The notes beneath the pieces are model-generated. The model searched no databases. It worked only from the letters and a program-made list of their open reading frames with translations, and had not been told where the DNA came from. Source: RGIG529 sp050950425 (GTDB taxonomy: Bacteria; Bacillota; Clostridia; Oscillospirales; Oscillospiraceae). From it: a DNA stretch of 64,000 bases. The stretch covers positions 124,001-188,000 of the forward strand of contig JBMNHO010000002.1 in NCBI GenBank assembly GCA_050950425.1, given 5' to 3'. Position 1 is the first letter of the stretch, and the number at the start of each line of letters is the position of its first letter. Positions 8,592 to 16,922 of this stretch are shown piece by piece. Both the position numbers and the translations under genes were made by a program.

Positions 8592-9677
8592 ATGCTTGAA
8601 AAATTAAAGCAAATTGAAGTGCATTATACAGATTTGGAGCAGCAGCTTTCGCTACCGGAGGTTTATACAGACCCTGCCCGTGTTGCAAAAATTGCAAAAG
8701 AACAAAAGGAAATGTCTCCGATTATTACACAATACAGAAAATATCGCAAAACAGAGCAAACCATAGAAGAAGCAAAGGAACTGCTCAGCGGCGGGAACTT
8801 AGAGCCAGACTTCAAGGAAATGGTTCAAGAGGAGCTGGCCGAAGCAAAAAAAGAGCTGGATGCGCTGCGGGAAGAGCTGAAAATTCTCTTGCTCCCTCGT
8901 GATCCCAATGATGAGAAGAATGTCATTGTAGAAATTCGCGGGGGGGCCGGCGGGGAAGAAGCCGCTCTGTTTGCCAATTCTCTTTATCGGATGTATAGCA
9001 TGTATGCAGAACGCAACAGATGGCACGGAGAAGTGATCAGCCTGAATGAAACAGAGCTTGGCGGCGCCAAAGAAATCAGCTTTCTCATTGAGGGAGACGG
9101 AGCCTACTCTCGCCTGAAGTTTGAGTCCGGGGTGCATCGGGTGCAGCGTGTGCCCGACACGGAATCCGGTGGACGGGTGCACACATCCACCGTGACCGTA
9201 GCCGTTTTGCCGGAGGCGGAGGACGTAGAGCTAGAAATTAACCCGGCCGATTTGCAGATCGACACCTTTCGGGCTTCCGGTGCCGGAGGGCAGCACGTGA
9301 ACAAGACGGAGTCTGCCATCCGCATTACGCATTTGCCCACGGGGCTTGTGGTGGAGTGCCAAGATGAACGAAGCCAGCATAAAAACCGGGAAAAAGCGAT
9401 GAAGGTACTGCGGGCAAAGCTTTTGGAGGCAGAGCGGGACAAGCAGGCTTCTGCCATTGCGGCAGAGCGCAAATCCCAGGTGGGAACAGGAATGCGAAAC
9501 GAGCGCATCCGCACCTATAACTTCCCCCAAGGACGTATAACGGATCACCGGATTGGCTTGACGCTGTATAAAATTGATGCCGTGATGGACGGCGATTTGG
9601 ATGAGCTCATTGATGCTTTGGTCACAGCCGATCAGGCGGAAAAGCTGAGTGCCGGCGGAGACACGGACGGGGAATGA
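8592..9677 (+). CDS. prfA: Peptide chain release factor 1
   Basis: 361 residues. Recognises UAA and UAG on the ribosome and triggers release of the peptide. GAGGQHVNKTESAIR carries the universal GGQ that reaches the peptidyl-transferase centre. The stop-codon recognition motif of RF1 (P-x-T) is PDT in RVQRVPDTESGG, which separates it from RF2 (SPF). A GAGGGAAGGGG ribosome site ends 8 bases before ATG 8592. The next gene starts one base after its TGA, so translation is probably coupled to the TsaC-CoaE protein. In many Firmicutes prfA lies near prmC and a Sua5 gene; prmC is missing here. Confidence 0.95.
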   Translation: MLEKLKQIEVHYTDLEQQLSLPEVYTDPARVAKIAKEQKEMSPIITQYRKYRKTEQTIEEAKELLSGGNLEPDFKEMVQEELAEAKKELDALREELKILLLPRDPNDEKNVIVEIRGGAGGEEAALFANSLYRMYSMYAERNRWHGEVISLNETELGGAKEISFLIEGDGAYSRLKFESGVHRVQRVPDTESGGRVHTSTVTVAVLPEAEDVELEINPADLQIDTFRASGAGGQHVNKTESAIRITHLPTGLVVECQDERSQHKNREKAMKVLRAKLLEAERDKQASAIAAERKSQVGTGMRNERIRTYNFPQGRITDHRIGLTLYKIDAVMDGDLDELIDALVTADQAEKLSAGGDTDGE

Positions 9678-9678
9678 G

Positions 9679-11346
9679 ATGGAGACACGGATTTTTCAAG
9701 TAAATGAGTCGGCTCGGGAAGACCCCGCTCTGAAGGAAGCCGCGGAGATCCTTCGAAAAGGGGGGCTTGTGGCCTTTCCAACGGAGACGGTGTATGGCTT
9801 GGGCGCGAACGCGTTGGACGTCCAAGCGGTCGCCCGTATTTTTGAGGCAAAGGAGCGCCCCCAGGACAACCCCCTTATTTTGCATATTTCCAAATCATCT
9901 GAATTGGATTTATATTGTAAAGATGTTCCGGTTTCCGCGCGGGTCTTGGCGGAGCGTTTTTGGCCCGGCCCGCTCACTCTGGTTTTACACCGACGCAGCT
10001 TGATCCCCGACGTGATAACGGCTGGGCTGGACACGCTGGCCATCCGCTGCCCGGACCATCCGGTGGCAAGAGCCTTGATCTGCCAGGCAGGGGTTCCCCT
10101 TGCTGCGCCTTCCGCCAATCGATCCGGAAGGCCAAGCCCTACGTGCTGTTCCCATGTATGGGACGATATGAACGGACGCATAGAGGGCATTGTAGACGGG
10201 GGAGATTGCAAAGTCGGGGTGGAGTCCACTGTTTTGGATCTTACAGTATCGCCGCCTCGACTGCTCCGGCCCGGTGGTGTGCCTCTGGAAGCGCTGGAGG
10301 ATGTACTGGGAGACGTGTCTGTGGACGAATCGCTGCTCCACCGGCTGCAAGAAGGGGAGCGTCCAAAAGCCCCCGGAATGAAATATCGACATTACGCGCC
10401 AAAGGCACCCGTCACGGTCGTTTGCGGCGATCCGGCGGATACGGCGGTTTGGATTTTGAACCGAATAGATCAAACGACAGGGGTTCTTTGCTTTTCGGAA
10501 TATATGGGCGCTTTCCCCGGCGCGGTGGTGCGAGACATGGGGAAATCAAACGACCCCGCTGAACAAGCCAGGATGGTGTTTCGTGCCTTGCGTAGTTTTG
10601 ACGAGACGAGTGTTGCCAAAATTTACGCGCAGTGTCCGGGTGAATCCGGTCTTGGCCTTGCCGTTTCCAACCGGCTCAAGAAAGCTGCCGGGTTTCATGT
10701 GGAAACGGTGTCTCCTGCCTTGCCTCGTTTGGCGGTGTTCGGCATTACAGGAGGGACGGGCGCCGGGAAAACAAGCGCATTGATGGCTCTTGCCCAAATG
10801 GGCGCCTGCGTGATCGATTGTGATGCCGTATACCATACTTTATTGGCAGAAAGTACAGAAATGCGGCAGGCGCTTGTCAAGCGATTTGGCGACATTCTGA
10901 ATGCAACTGGGGGAGTGGATCGGAAAAAGCTGGGCCGTATTGTGTTTGATGACCCGGAAGCACTTTTAGCGCTCAACGACCTGACCCATACGTTTGTCAC
11001 AAGGGAAGTAGACATGGCGCTTGATCAGGCTGCACAAGGCGGATGTTCCCTTGCGGCGATTGATGCCATTGCGCTCATCGAAAGCGGGCTGGCCGCACGG
11101 TGCCACCGAGTGGTTGGCGTGATCGCGCCGGAGCAGCTGCGTGTGCAGCGATTGATGCGGCGGGAGGGAATCGGAGAGGACTATGCTCTTTTGCGCATTC
11201 ACGCGCAAAAGCCCGATTCTTTTTTTCGAGAAAATTGCCATGCTATTTTAGAAAACAAAAGCGATGACCTAAATTCTTTTTCTCAAACAGCAACAAAACT
11301 GTTTTTACAATTATTAAGTGATATCAGAAAGGAAGAACTAAAATGA
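9679..11346 (+). CDS. Fused threonylcarbamoyl-AMP synthase (TsaC/Sua5) and dephospho-CoA kinase (CoaE)
   Basis: 555 residues joining two enzymes normally encoded apart. Residues 1 to about 340 are a Sua5-type protein: FPTETVYGLGANA, KERPQDNPLILHIS, PGPLTLVLHR and VPLAAPSANRSGRPSPT build the YrdC fold that makes threonylcarbamoyl-AMP for tRNA t6A37. KAPGMKYRHYAPK is the linker typical of Sua5 with its extra C-terminal domain. From about residue 350 LAVFGITGGTGAGKTSAL is the CoaE P-loop, followed by VIDCDAVYH and VRLAD-like regions for phosphorylating dephospho-CoA. ATG 9679 follows prfA by one base. The 3' end overlaps the aminopeptidase by ATGA. No stop or frameshift separates the halves. Confidence 0.88.
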   Translation: METRIFQVNESAREDPALKEAAEILRKGGLVAFPTETVYGLGANALDVQAVARIFEAKERPQDNPLILHISKSSELDLYCKDVPVSARVLAERFWPGPLTLVLHRRSLIPDVITAGLDTLAIRCPDHPVARALICQAGVPLAAPSANRSGRPSPTCCSHVWDDMNGRIEGIVDGGDCKVGVESTVLDLTVSPPRLLRPGGVPLEALEDVLGDVSVDESLLHRLQEGERPKAPGMKYRHYAPKAPVTVVCGDPADTAVWILNRIDQTTGVLCFSEYMGAFPGAVVRDMGKSNDPAEQARMVFRALRSFDETSVAKIYAQCPGESGLGLAVSNRLKKAAGFHVETVSPALPRLAVFGITGGTGAGKTSALMALAQMGACVIDCDAVYHTLLAESTEMRQALVKRFGDILNATGGVDRKKLGRIVFDDPEALLALNDLTHTFVTREVDMALDQAAQGGCSLAAIDAIALIESGLAARCHRVVGVIAPEQLRVQRLMRREGIGEDYALLRIHAQKPDSFFRENCHAILENKSDDLNSFSQTATKLFLQLLSDIRKEELK

Positions 11347-12746
11347 GCGAAAAAAACAAGGCGGACGCGCTGAGGGACTCTCTGTTTTATGCGCCCAAAA
11401 ATGGGTTTGACCAATGGTCCGCAGATGATGAAGCGTCCTGCACGCTGTATTGCGAAGATTATAAAAAGTTCTTGGACGAAGGCAAAACAGAACGAGAAGC
11501 AACGGATTATGCAGCGGAACTAGCAAAAGCAGCTGGATTCCGTCCATATATTCGTGGCATGGATCTGAAGCCCGGCGATAAAATCTTCAGGGAAAACCGG
11601 GGGAAGGCATTGATGCTGGCAGTGATTGGAGAAATGCCGCTGAAGCGTGGCGCCAATATGACCGCATCACATATCGATTCGCCGCGCTTGGACTTAAAAC
11701 AAAACCCTCTTTATGAAGACAGTGAGCAGGCCTTTCTAAAAACCCATTATTATGGCGGAATTCGAAAATATCAGTGGATGGCCATTCCCTTGGAGCTGCG
11801 GGGGCATGTTTCTTTGCGGGACGGCGGGGCTGTCAAGGTGAGCATTGGCGGTGACGCGAACGACCCCCAGTTTACCATTACGGATTTGCTCCCTCATCTG
11901 GCCGCCACCCAAAACAAAAAGACATTGGCAGAGGCCGTTCCGGGGGAAAGCCTGAACATTTTAGTAGGAAGCCGTCCGTTTCAGGATGATTCCGGGTCAG
12001 ACAGGGTCAAGCTTACCGTGATGCAACTGTTGAATGAGAAATACGGCATTACAGAAGAAGATTTTATTTCTGCCGAACTATGCGCCGTGCCGGCTTTTAC
12101 CGCCCGGGACATCGGGCTCGACCGCTCTATGATCGGCGGATACGGGCAGGATGACAGAGTGTGTGCCTATGCGGCGCTGGCGGGGATTCTTTCCATCGGC
12201 ACGCCCAAAAAGACGGCCGTCTGCATACTGGCCGATAAAGAGGAAATTGGCTCGGAAGGGGTGACGGGCATGCGCTCTGCCGCGTTCGATACGTTTATGT
12301 CTGATTTGTGCCACAGTGAATTGACCCCCTTGCGCATCTGCTATGAAAACTCTCACTGTATTTCAGCTGATGTAACGGCTGCTTATGATCCCAAATTCCC
12401 TGACGTATACGAAAAGCGGAACAGCTCCAAACTCAACTATGGGATCAGCTTATGTAAGTTTACGGGTTCTCGGGGGAAATCGGGTGCTTCTGATGCGTCT
12501 GCGGAGCTTGTGGCAAGAATGCGCTTTCTCTTTGACCAAGCAGGTGTTTTGTGGCAGATGGCAGAGCTTGGAAAAGTGGACCAAGGCGGCGGCGGCACAG
12601 TCGCTATGTTTATGGCGCAGCGAAATATCGATACCATTGACGCCGGCGTTCCTGTTCTTTCTATGCACGCTCCCTTTGAGGTGGTTTCCAAATTAGACTG
12701 TTATATGACATTTAAAGCGATGAAGGCATTTTATGAAATGATATAA
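11343..12746 (+). CDS. M18 family aminopeptidase
   Basis: 467 residues. Cytosolic two-metal aminopeptidase that removes N-terminal residues, often acidic ones, from peptides. Metal ligands are visible in TASHIDSPRLDLK (His), GGYGQDDRVCAYAAL (Asp), ADKEEIGSEGVTG (Glu pair) and the C-terminal SMHAPFEVVSKLD (His). The length and the segment YGGIRKYQWM fit the bacterial M18 group (aminopeptidase 1 type). Its ATG overlaps the TGA of the TsaC-CoaE gene, and a clear terminator follows, so it closes this operon. Confidence 0.9.
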   Translation: MSEKNKADALRDSLFYAPKNGFDQWSADDEASCTLYCEDYKKFLDEGKTEREATDYAAELAKAAGFRPYIRGMDLKPGDKIFRENRGKALMLAVIGEMPLKRGANMTASHIDSPRLDLKQNPLYEDSEQAFLKTHYYGGIRKYQWMAIPLELRGHVSLRDGGAVKVSIGGDANDPQFTITDLLPHLAATQNKKTLAEAVPGESLNILVGSRPFQDDSGSDRVKLTVMQLLNEKYGITEEDFISAELCAVPAFTARDIGLDRSMIGGYGQDDRVCAYAALAGILSIGTPKKTAVCILADKEEIGSEGVTGMRSAAFDTFMSDLCHSELTPLRICYENSHCISADVTAAYDPKFPDVYEKRNSSKLNYGISLCKFTGSRGKSGASDASAELVARMRFLFDQAGVLWQMAELGKVDQGGGGTVAMFMAQRNIDTIDAGVPVLSMHAPFEVVSKLDCYMTFKAMKAFYEMI

Positions 12747-12752
12747 ACATGC

Positions 12753-12792
12753 AAAGGGTCCGTCACCCTCAAAATTGGTGATGGACCCTTTT
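12753..12792 (+). terminator. Rho-independent terminator
   Basis: 15-bp stem with one G-U pair (12753-12767 with 12777-12791), loop of nine bases, then TTTTGTG. It ends the prfA-aminopeptidase transcript. Confidence 0.8.
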
Positions 12793-12889
12793 GTGCGTAA
12801 AATTTTTGTTCCCAGGCCCTCCTGAGCACACTGGACCGATGTCAGAAAAACGAAAGAAGGCAACGTCACTTGTTAAGGTCTCCCATGAC

Positions 12890-12918
12890 TTGAAAACAGA
12901 AAAACCTTGGGATATAAT
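12890..12918 (+). promoter_or_regulatory. Sigma-A-type promoter for the HdeD-like gene
   Basis: TTGAAA at 12890-12895, 17-base spacer, TATAAT at 12913-12918: near-consensus. The gene starts about 50 bases downstream. Confidence 0.75.
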
Positions 12919-12970
12919 ATAGCTAAGCTTATAAAAAGTAAGATTGTTTTTTGATTAAGGGGTGCATTCT

Positions 12971-13540
12971 ATGGAGAGGAAACGAAAAAAGCAGAACCAA
13001 GCCGGAACGGAAGTTTGGATTTTTGTCATTTCACTTTTTGTGATTGGTCTGCTTCTGTTTATCTGGCCGGCAATGTCCAGCAGTATCCTATGCTATCTTA
13101 TCGGCGCGGCGTGTTTGGGATATGGCATCTTTCAGGTGATTACTTACTTCAGCCGGCCCATAAAAGAGGAAATGGGGAAATACACCTTTGCAAAAGGTCT
13201 GGCTGCTTTCATTGCGGGAGTTGTCCTGTTTGTAAAGCCTGGAATCTTGGTGGCTATTTTACCCGTTCTGTTTGGCCTTGTTTTAGTGATAAGCGGTATT
13301 TTAAAGCTGCAAGTTGGGTTAGATCTGATGCGCATAGGAAAAGAACACTGGTACATAGCGGTTGTTTGGGCCGGGGTTGTTTGCGTTTTGGGCATCATTG
13401 CAATGGTCAACCCCTTCGGAGCGCTGTTTGGGCTCATGCGTTTCATTGGGGCTGCCTTGATTTTAGAGGGAATTTCAGATGTCATTGCGGCAATTACGTT
13501 ATCTAAAAGCCAAACAAACGGTTTTGCGGACGGCCGGTAG
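12971..13540 (+). CDS. HdeD/DUF308-like membrane protein
   Basis: 189 residues with about six membrane segments in three hairpins, each ending in a short positive loop. The repeated pattern of a Gly-rich helix and a P-G or W-P turn (LLLFIWPAMSSSIL, VVLFVKPGILVAIL, GIIAMVNPFGALFG) is typical of the HdeD/DUF308 family. HdeD is linked to acid resistance in E. coli, but the function in Clostridia is unknown. TAAGGGGTG lies 7 bases before ATG 12971; a GTG at 12962 sits inside that site and is less likely. The patatin-like gene follows after 12 bases. Confidence 0.78.
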   Translation: MERKRKKQNQAGTEVWIFVISLFVIGLLLFIWPAMSSSILCYLIGAACLGYGIFQVITYFSRPIKEEMGKYTFAKGLAAFIAGVVLFVKPGILVAILPVLFGLVLVISGILKLQVGLDLMRIGKEHWYIAVVWAGVVCVLGIIAMVNPFGALFGLMRFIGAALILEGISDVIAAITLSKSQTNGFADGR

Positions 13541-13552
13541 AAAGGAGAAAGT

Positions 13553-14413
13553 ATGACACCAAACGGAGCCTTGGTTTTGGAAGGCGGTTCCATGCGCTGC
13601 TTGTTTACAGCAGGTGTGCTGGATCTGTTTTTGGAACGGGAATTGTACTTTCCTTATGTAATCGGCGTTTCCGCCGGTTCTTTGAGTGGTCTGAACTATG
13701 TCTCCAAACAAGCGTTCAGAACGGCCGGCATCAACATCCGCTTTGCCAATGACCGCCGGTATCTTGGCGTGCGCAACTTTCTGCGGACAGGCAGCATCTT
13801 TAATTTTGATATGATTTTTGGTGAGATATCCCAAACATTGATGCCGTTTGACTATCAAACATTTGAGTCCTCCACCCAACGGTATATCGCCGTCGCCACA
13901 GACTGCAAAACAGGGGAAGCAACCTTTCATGAGAAAGGGGTGTCGGAGGATATTTATAAAGGCGCGAGGGCGTCCAGCAGCATTCCTTTGCTGGCCCCTG
14001 TTGTGCAGGCAGATGGGTTTTCTTGCCTAGACGGCGGGGTGGCCATGCCAATTCCATATGAAAAAGCCATGGCAGACGGGTATGAAAAGATCGTGGTGGT
14101 TTTGACACGAGATAAAAACCATCGCAAGCCGCCGGCATCTCCTATGGTGCGAAACCTTTACCACAGGGCGTTTCGGTCATATCCCGCATTTGTGGACCGG
14201 CTGGAGCGTGTGCCGGAGCAATATAACCAGCTGCAAGAAGAAATGGATCGACTAGAAGCCGAAGGACGTATTTTTTTGATTCGGCCGGAGGAACCGGTGA
14301 AGGTAAAACGGACGGAACGGGATACGGATAAATTAAAAGAATTGTACGCCATCGGCCAGAGCATTGGGGCGGCGAGGTGGGACGATATGATGCGTTATTT
14401 GGAAATAAAATGA
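13553..14413 (+). CDS. Patatin-like phospholipase family protein
   Basis: 286 residues. The Ser-Asp dyad of patatin lipases is intact: oxyanion loop LEGGSMRCLFTAGVLD, nucleophile in IGVSAGSLSGLNY (G-x-S-x-G) and the Asp in FSCLDGGVAMPIPY. Relatives include the YjjU/RssA group. It should hydrolyse acyl chains of lipids in the cytoplasm; no signal peptide is seen. AGAAAGGAG lies just before ATG 13553, and it probably shares the transcript of the HdeD-like gene. A hairpin with a T-run follows the stop. Confidence 0.87.
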   Translation: MTPNGALVLEGGSMRCLFTAGVLDLFLERELYFPYVIGVSAGSLSGLNYVSKQAFRTAGINIRFANDRRYLGVRNFLRTGSIFNFDMIFGEISQTLMPFDYQTFESSTQRYIAVATDCKTGEATFHEKGVSEDIYKGARASSSIPLLAPVVQADGFSCLDGGVAMPIPYEKAMADGYEKIVVVLTRDKNHRKPPASPMVRNLYHRAFRSYPAFVDRLERVPEQYNQLQEEMDRLEAEGRIFLIRPEEPVKVKRTERDTDKLKELYAIGQSIGAARWDDMMRYLEIK

Positions 14414-14414
14414 G

Positions 14415-14447
14415 AAAGGCGGCGCAGTTTTCTGTGTCGCCTTTTTT
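14415..14447 (+). terminator. Rho-independent terminator
   Basis: 13-bp stem with two G-U pairs (14415-14427 with 14432-14444), TTTT loop and a T6 run. It lies between the patatin-like gene and the response regulator and ends only about 25 bases before the next start. Confidence 0.7.
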
Positions 14448-14471
14448 CAAGGGAAGGAGCGACAAACGGCC

Positions 14472-15143
14472 ATGATAAAGCTTTTGCTGGTGGAAGACGA
14501 TTTTGAGATCATTCATAATTTAAAAAGATATCTGGAAAACGAAGGTTTTTTTGTTGTAACAGCAACGGGGCAGCGCGGAGCCATCGAGGCACTGGAGCAG
14601 GGCTCGTTTGATGTGGCGCTGCTGGACATTTCTCTTTCCGACGGAAATGGATATGCCGTCTGTGCCGCAATCAAAGAAAAAGGGGACACGCCGATTATTT
14701 TTGTCACGGCGTCGGGGGATGAATGCAGCGTTGTGACCGGACTTGACATGGGGGCAGACGACTATATCAAAAAACCGTTTCGCCCGCGAGAGCTGCTCTC
14801 CCGCATTCGAAGCGTATTGCGACGAAGCGGAAAAACCCAGTCTGTTTTGGAGTATCAAGACGTCAAGGTTGACACCGTGCGGGGAATCGTGTCAAAAGGA
14901 ACCCGGGAAATCTTTTTGTCCGCTCTGGAATACCGGCTTTTGCTGTTTCTCTTTACAAACCAAGGAAAAATGCTTTCCCGCAATAAGCTGTTGGAAGAAA
15001 TCTGGGATATGTCCGGTGAGTTTGTAAGCGACAATACATTGACCGTGTATATCAAACGATTGCGGGAAAAGATTGAAACGAACCCGCAAAATCCGGTCAT
15101 TATTAAAACGATACGCGGGATGGGGTATCGGGTGGGAGATTAA
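14472..15143 (+). CDS. OmpR-family response regulator (BceR/VanR-like)
   Basis: 223 residues. Receiver domain with acidic pocket LVEDD (residues 6-10), phosphorylated Asp in DVALLDISL (about residue 53), Thr in FVTAS and Lys in DDYIKKPF. The C-terminal half is a winged helix ending TIRGMGYRVGD. It is followed after one base by a histidine kinase and then by an ABC ATPase and permease, the order of Bce-type antimicrobial-peptide sensing modules. It should activate the ABC genes; a dyad at 16156-16193 is a candidate binding site. Confidence 0.9.
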   Translation: MIKLLLVEDDFEIIHNLKRYLENEGFFVVTATGQRGAIEALEQGSFDVALLDISLSDGNGYAVCAAIKEKGDTPIIFVTASGDECSVVTGLDMGADDYIKKPFRPRELLSRIRSVLRRSGKTQSVLEYQDVKVDTVRGIVSKGTREIFLSALEYRLLLFLFTNQGKMLSRNKLLEEIWDMSGEFVSDNTLTVYIKRLREKIETNPQNPVIIKTIRGMGYRVGD

Positions 15144-15144
15144 A

Positions 15145-16146
15145 ATGGGATTTTTTCGCAACCCTGAGGTCAAAAAAGAATGTTATTTATATTTATTGTG
15201 CAATACCATCGTCCTCATTGCAGGTGCCGCCGCAAAGGGGCTTATTCTTGCCATTTTGGCTTGTGCGCTATTTGACATATTATACATCCTTCTCACATAC
15301 CGGCGATACCGCAAAATCCGTATGTTCAGCGCTGAAATTAACCAGTTGTTTCATGGAGGAAAGCAAATTGATTTTCAGCGGTACCAGGAAGGGGAAATGT
15401 CCATTTTGCAAAACGAAGTGCAGAAGATGGCTTTTCACATGCAGGAACAAGCGGAAACCTTGCTCCGAGACAGACGTCATCTGAAAGATTCCTTGGCAGA
15501 TATATCCCACCAGATCAAAACACCCATGACATCCATTCACTTGATTTTATCTTTTTTGGGAAAGCCGGAGATGACAGAAGACCGACGTCGGGAGCTGGTG
15601 CAGGAATTGGAAGGGCTGGCTCGTAAAATAGACTGGCTGGTCAGCGCCTTATTGATGTTGTCCAAGTTAGATGCGGGGGTTGCGGAATTTCAAAAGAAAC
15701 GTGTTTTTGTGGCTCAGTTGATTGAAAAGGCGGTGGAACCCATTTCCATCGCGATGGAACTGCGGGGAATTTCCATTGAAGTCAGGTGTGAAAAGCAAAT
15801 TTGTTTTTTGGGAGATTTTGAATGGTCTGTGGAAGCGATTGGGAATATCGTGAAAAACTGCATGGAGCATACTCCGTCAGGAGGGGAAATTGCTGTTGCG
15901 GCAGTGGAAAACGAGCTTTATACAGAAATCATCATAAAGGATACGGGGCCCGGGATCGCACCTGAAGATCTGCCCCATCTATTTGAGCGATTTTATAGGG
16001 GAAAGCACGCCGCCGGACAAAGTGTCGGGATCGGCTTGTCCCTTTCCAGACGAATTGTGGTGGAGCAAAATGGGACGCTGAAGGCGGAAAACAGACCGAA
16101 TGGAGGCGCTCAATTTACCATTCGATTTTATAAACAGATTATATAA
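15145..16146 (+). CDS. Intramembrane-sensing type histidine kinase (BceS-like)
   Basis: 333 residues. Two N-terminal membrane helices (about residues 15-55) separated by only a few residues, no periplasmic-type sensor domain. This is the hallmark of intramembrane-sensing kinases that read the state of a partner ABC transporter. The H-box is LADISHQIKTPMTSIHL, the N-box IVKNCMEHTPSGGE, the G-box DTGPGIAPEDLPHLFERFYRG and GIGLSLSRRIV. GGTGGGAG sits about 7 bases before ATG 15145, one base after the regulator stop. A longer frame from 15073 overlaps the regulator and has no ribosome site. Confidence 0.9.
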   Translation: MGFFRNPEVKKECYLYLLCNTIVLIAGAAAKGLILAILACALFDILYILLTYRRYRKIRMFSAEINQLFHGGKQIDFQRYQEGEMSILQNEVQKMAFHMQEQAETLLRDRRHLKDSLADISHQIKTPMTSIHLILSFLGKPEMTEDRRRELVQELEGLARKIDWLVSALLMLSKLDAGVAEFQKKRVFVAQLIEKAVEPISIAMELRGISIEVRCEKQICFLGDFEWSVEAIGNIVKNCMEHTPSGGEIAVAAVENELYTEIIIKDTGPGIAPEDLPHLFERFYRGKHAAGQSVGIGLSLSRRIVVEQNGTLKAENRPNGGAQFTIRFYKQII

Positions 16147-16155
16147 TTTTGAAAT

Positions 16156-16193
16156 ATGACAATTCCGTCACCTGAGAGTCATGTAGTTGTCAT
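16156..16193. promoter_or_regulatory. Dyad upstream of the ABC transporter genes, candidate regulator site
   Basis: ATGACAA at 16156-16162 and TTGTCAT at 16187-16193 form an inverted pair; inside it TGAC-N6-GTCA (16157-16170) is a second short dyad. It lies between the kinase stop and the ATPase start, where Bce-type regulators bind. No good -35 box is visible, which suits an activator-dependent promoter. The assignment is inference. Confidence 0.4.
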
Positions 16194-16238
16194 TTCCATT
16201 TGATACACTGGTGGCAAAACAACAAGGGAGGCTATAGA

Positions 16239-16922
16239 ATGGAACTATTGCGGGTGGAGCATTTGGAAAAGACGTATGGTCAAGGGGAAAACAAAGTAAA
16301 AGCCCTGGATGATATCTCCTTTTCGGTGGAACGCGGCGAATTCGTCGCCATTATCGGTCCTTCCGGGTCTGGGAAATCGACCTTATTGCATATCTTAGGC
16401 GGAGTGGACCAACCAACGGGAGGAAAGGTTTTTTTGGGCGGGAAAGATGTATACGCACAAAACGATACCCAATTGGCCATTTTCCGGCGGCGGGAGGTTG
16501 GCTTAATTTATCAGTTTTATAATTTAATACCTGTCCTTAACGTAACAGAAAACATAACATTGCCGGTGCTTCTGGATGGAAGCAAAGTCAACCAACAACG
16601 GCTGGATGAACTGCTTACCGTATTGAATCTACGGGGCAGGGAAAACCATCTGCCCAATCAATTGTCCGGCGGACAACAGCAGCGGGTTTCCATCGGAAGG
16701 GCATTGATGAACACACCTTCTGTGGTGTTGGCGGACGAACCGACGGGGAACCTGGACTCAAAAAACAGTCGGGAAATTGTGGAGCTGCTCAAGCTGTCCA
16801 ATCAAAAATATGATCAGACGCTTCTGGTCATCACCCATGATGAAGGCATTGCCTTGCAGGCAGACCGGATCATTTCCATTGAAGACGGAAAGATTACACG
16901 CGATGAGGTGATCCGAAGATGA
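16239..16922 (+). CDS. ABC transporter ATP-binding protein (BceA/MacB type)
   Basis: 227 residues. Walker A GPSGSGKSTLLHI (about residue 40), Q-loop in VGLIYQFYNLIP, signature LSGGQQQRVSIGRAL, Walker B VVLADEPTGNLD and H-loop VITHDE. It belongs to the LolD/MacB/BceA group that powers FtsX-type permeases. GGGAGG lies 7 bases before ATG 16239. ATGA overlap with the permease shows coupled translation. Given the neighbouring two-component genes, it probably detoxifies or senses cell-wall-active peptides. Confidence 0.92.
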   Translation: MELLRVEHLEKTYGQGENKVKALDDISFSVERGEFVAIIGPSGSGKSTLLHILGGVDQPTGGKVFLGGKDVYAQNDTQLAIFRRREVGLIYQFYNLIPVLNVTENITLPVLLDGSKVNQQRLDELLTVLNLRGRENHLPNQLSGGQQQRVSIGRALMNTPSVVLADEPTGNLDSKNSREIVELLKLSNQKYDQTLLVITHDEGIALQADRIISIEDGKITRDEVIRR

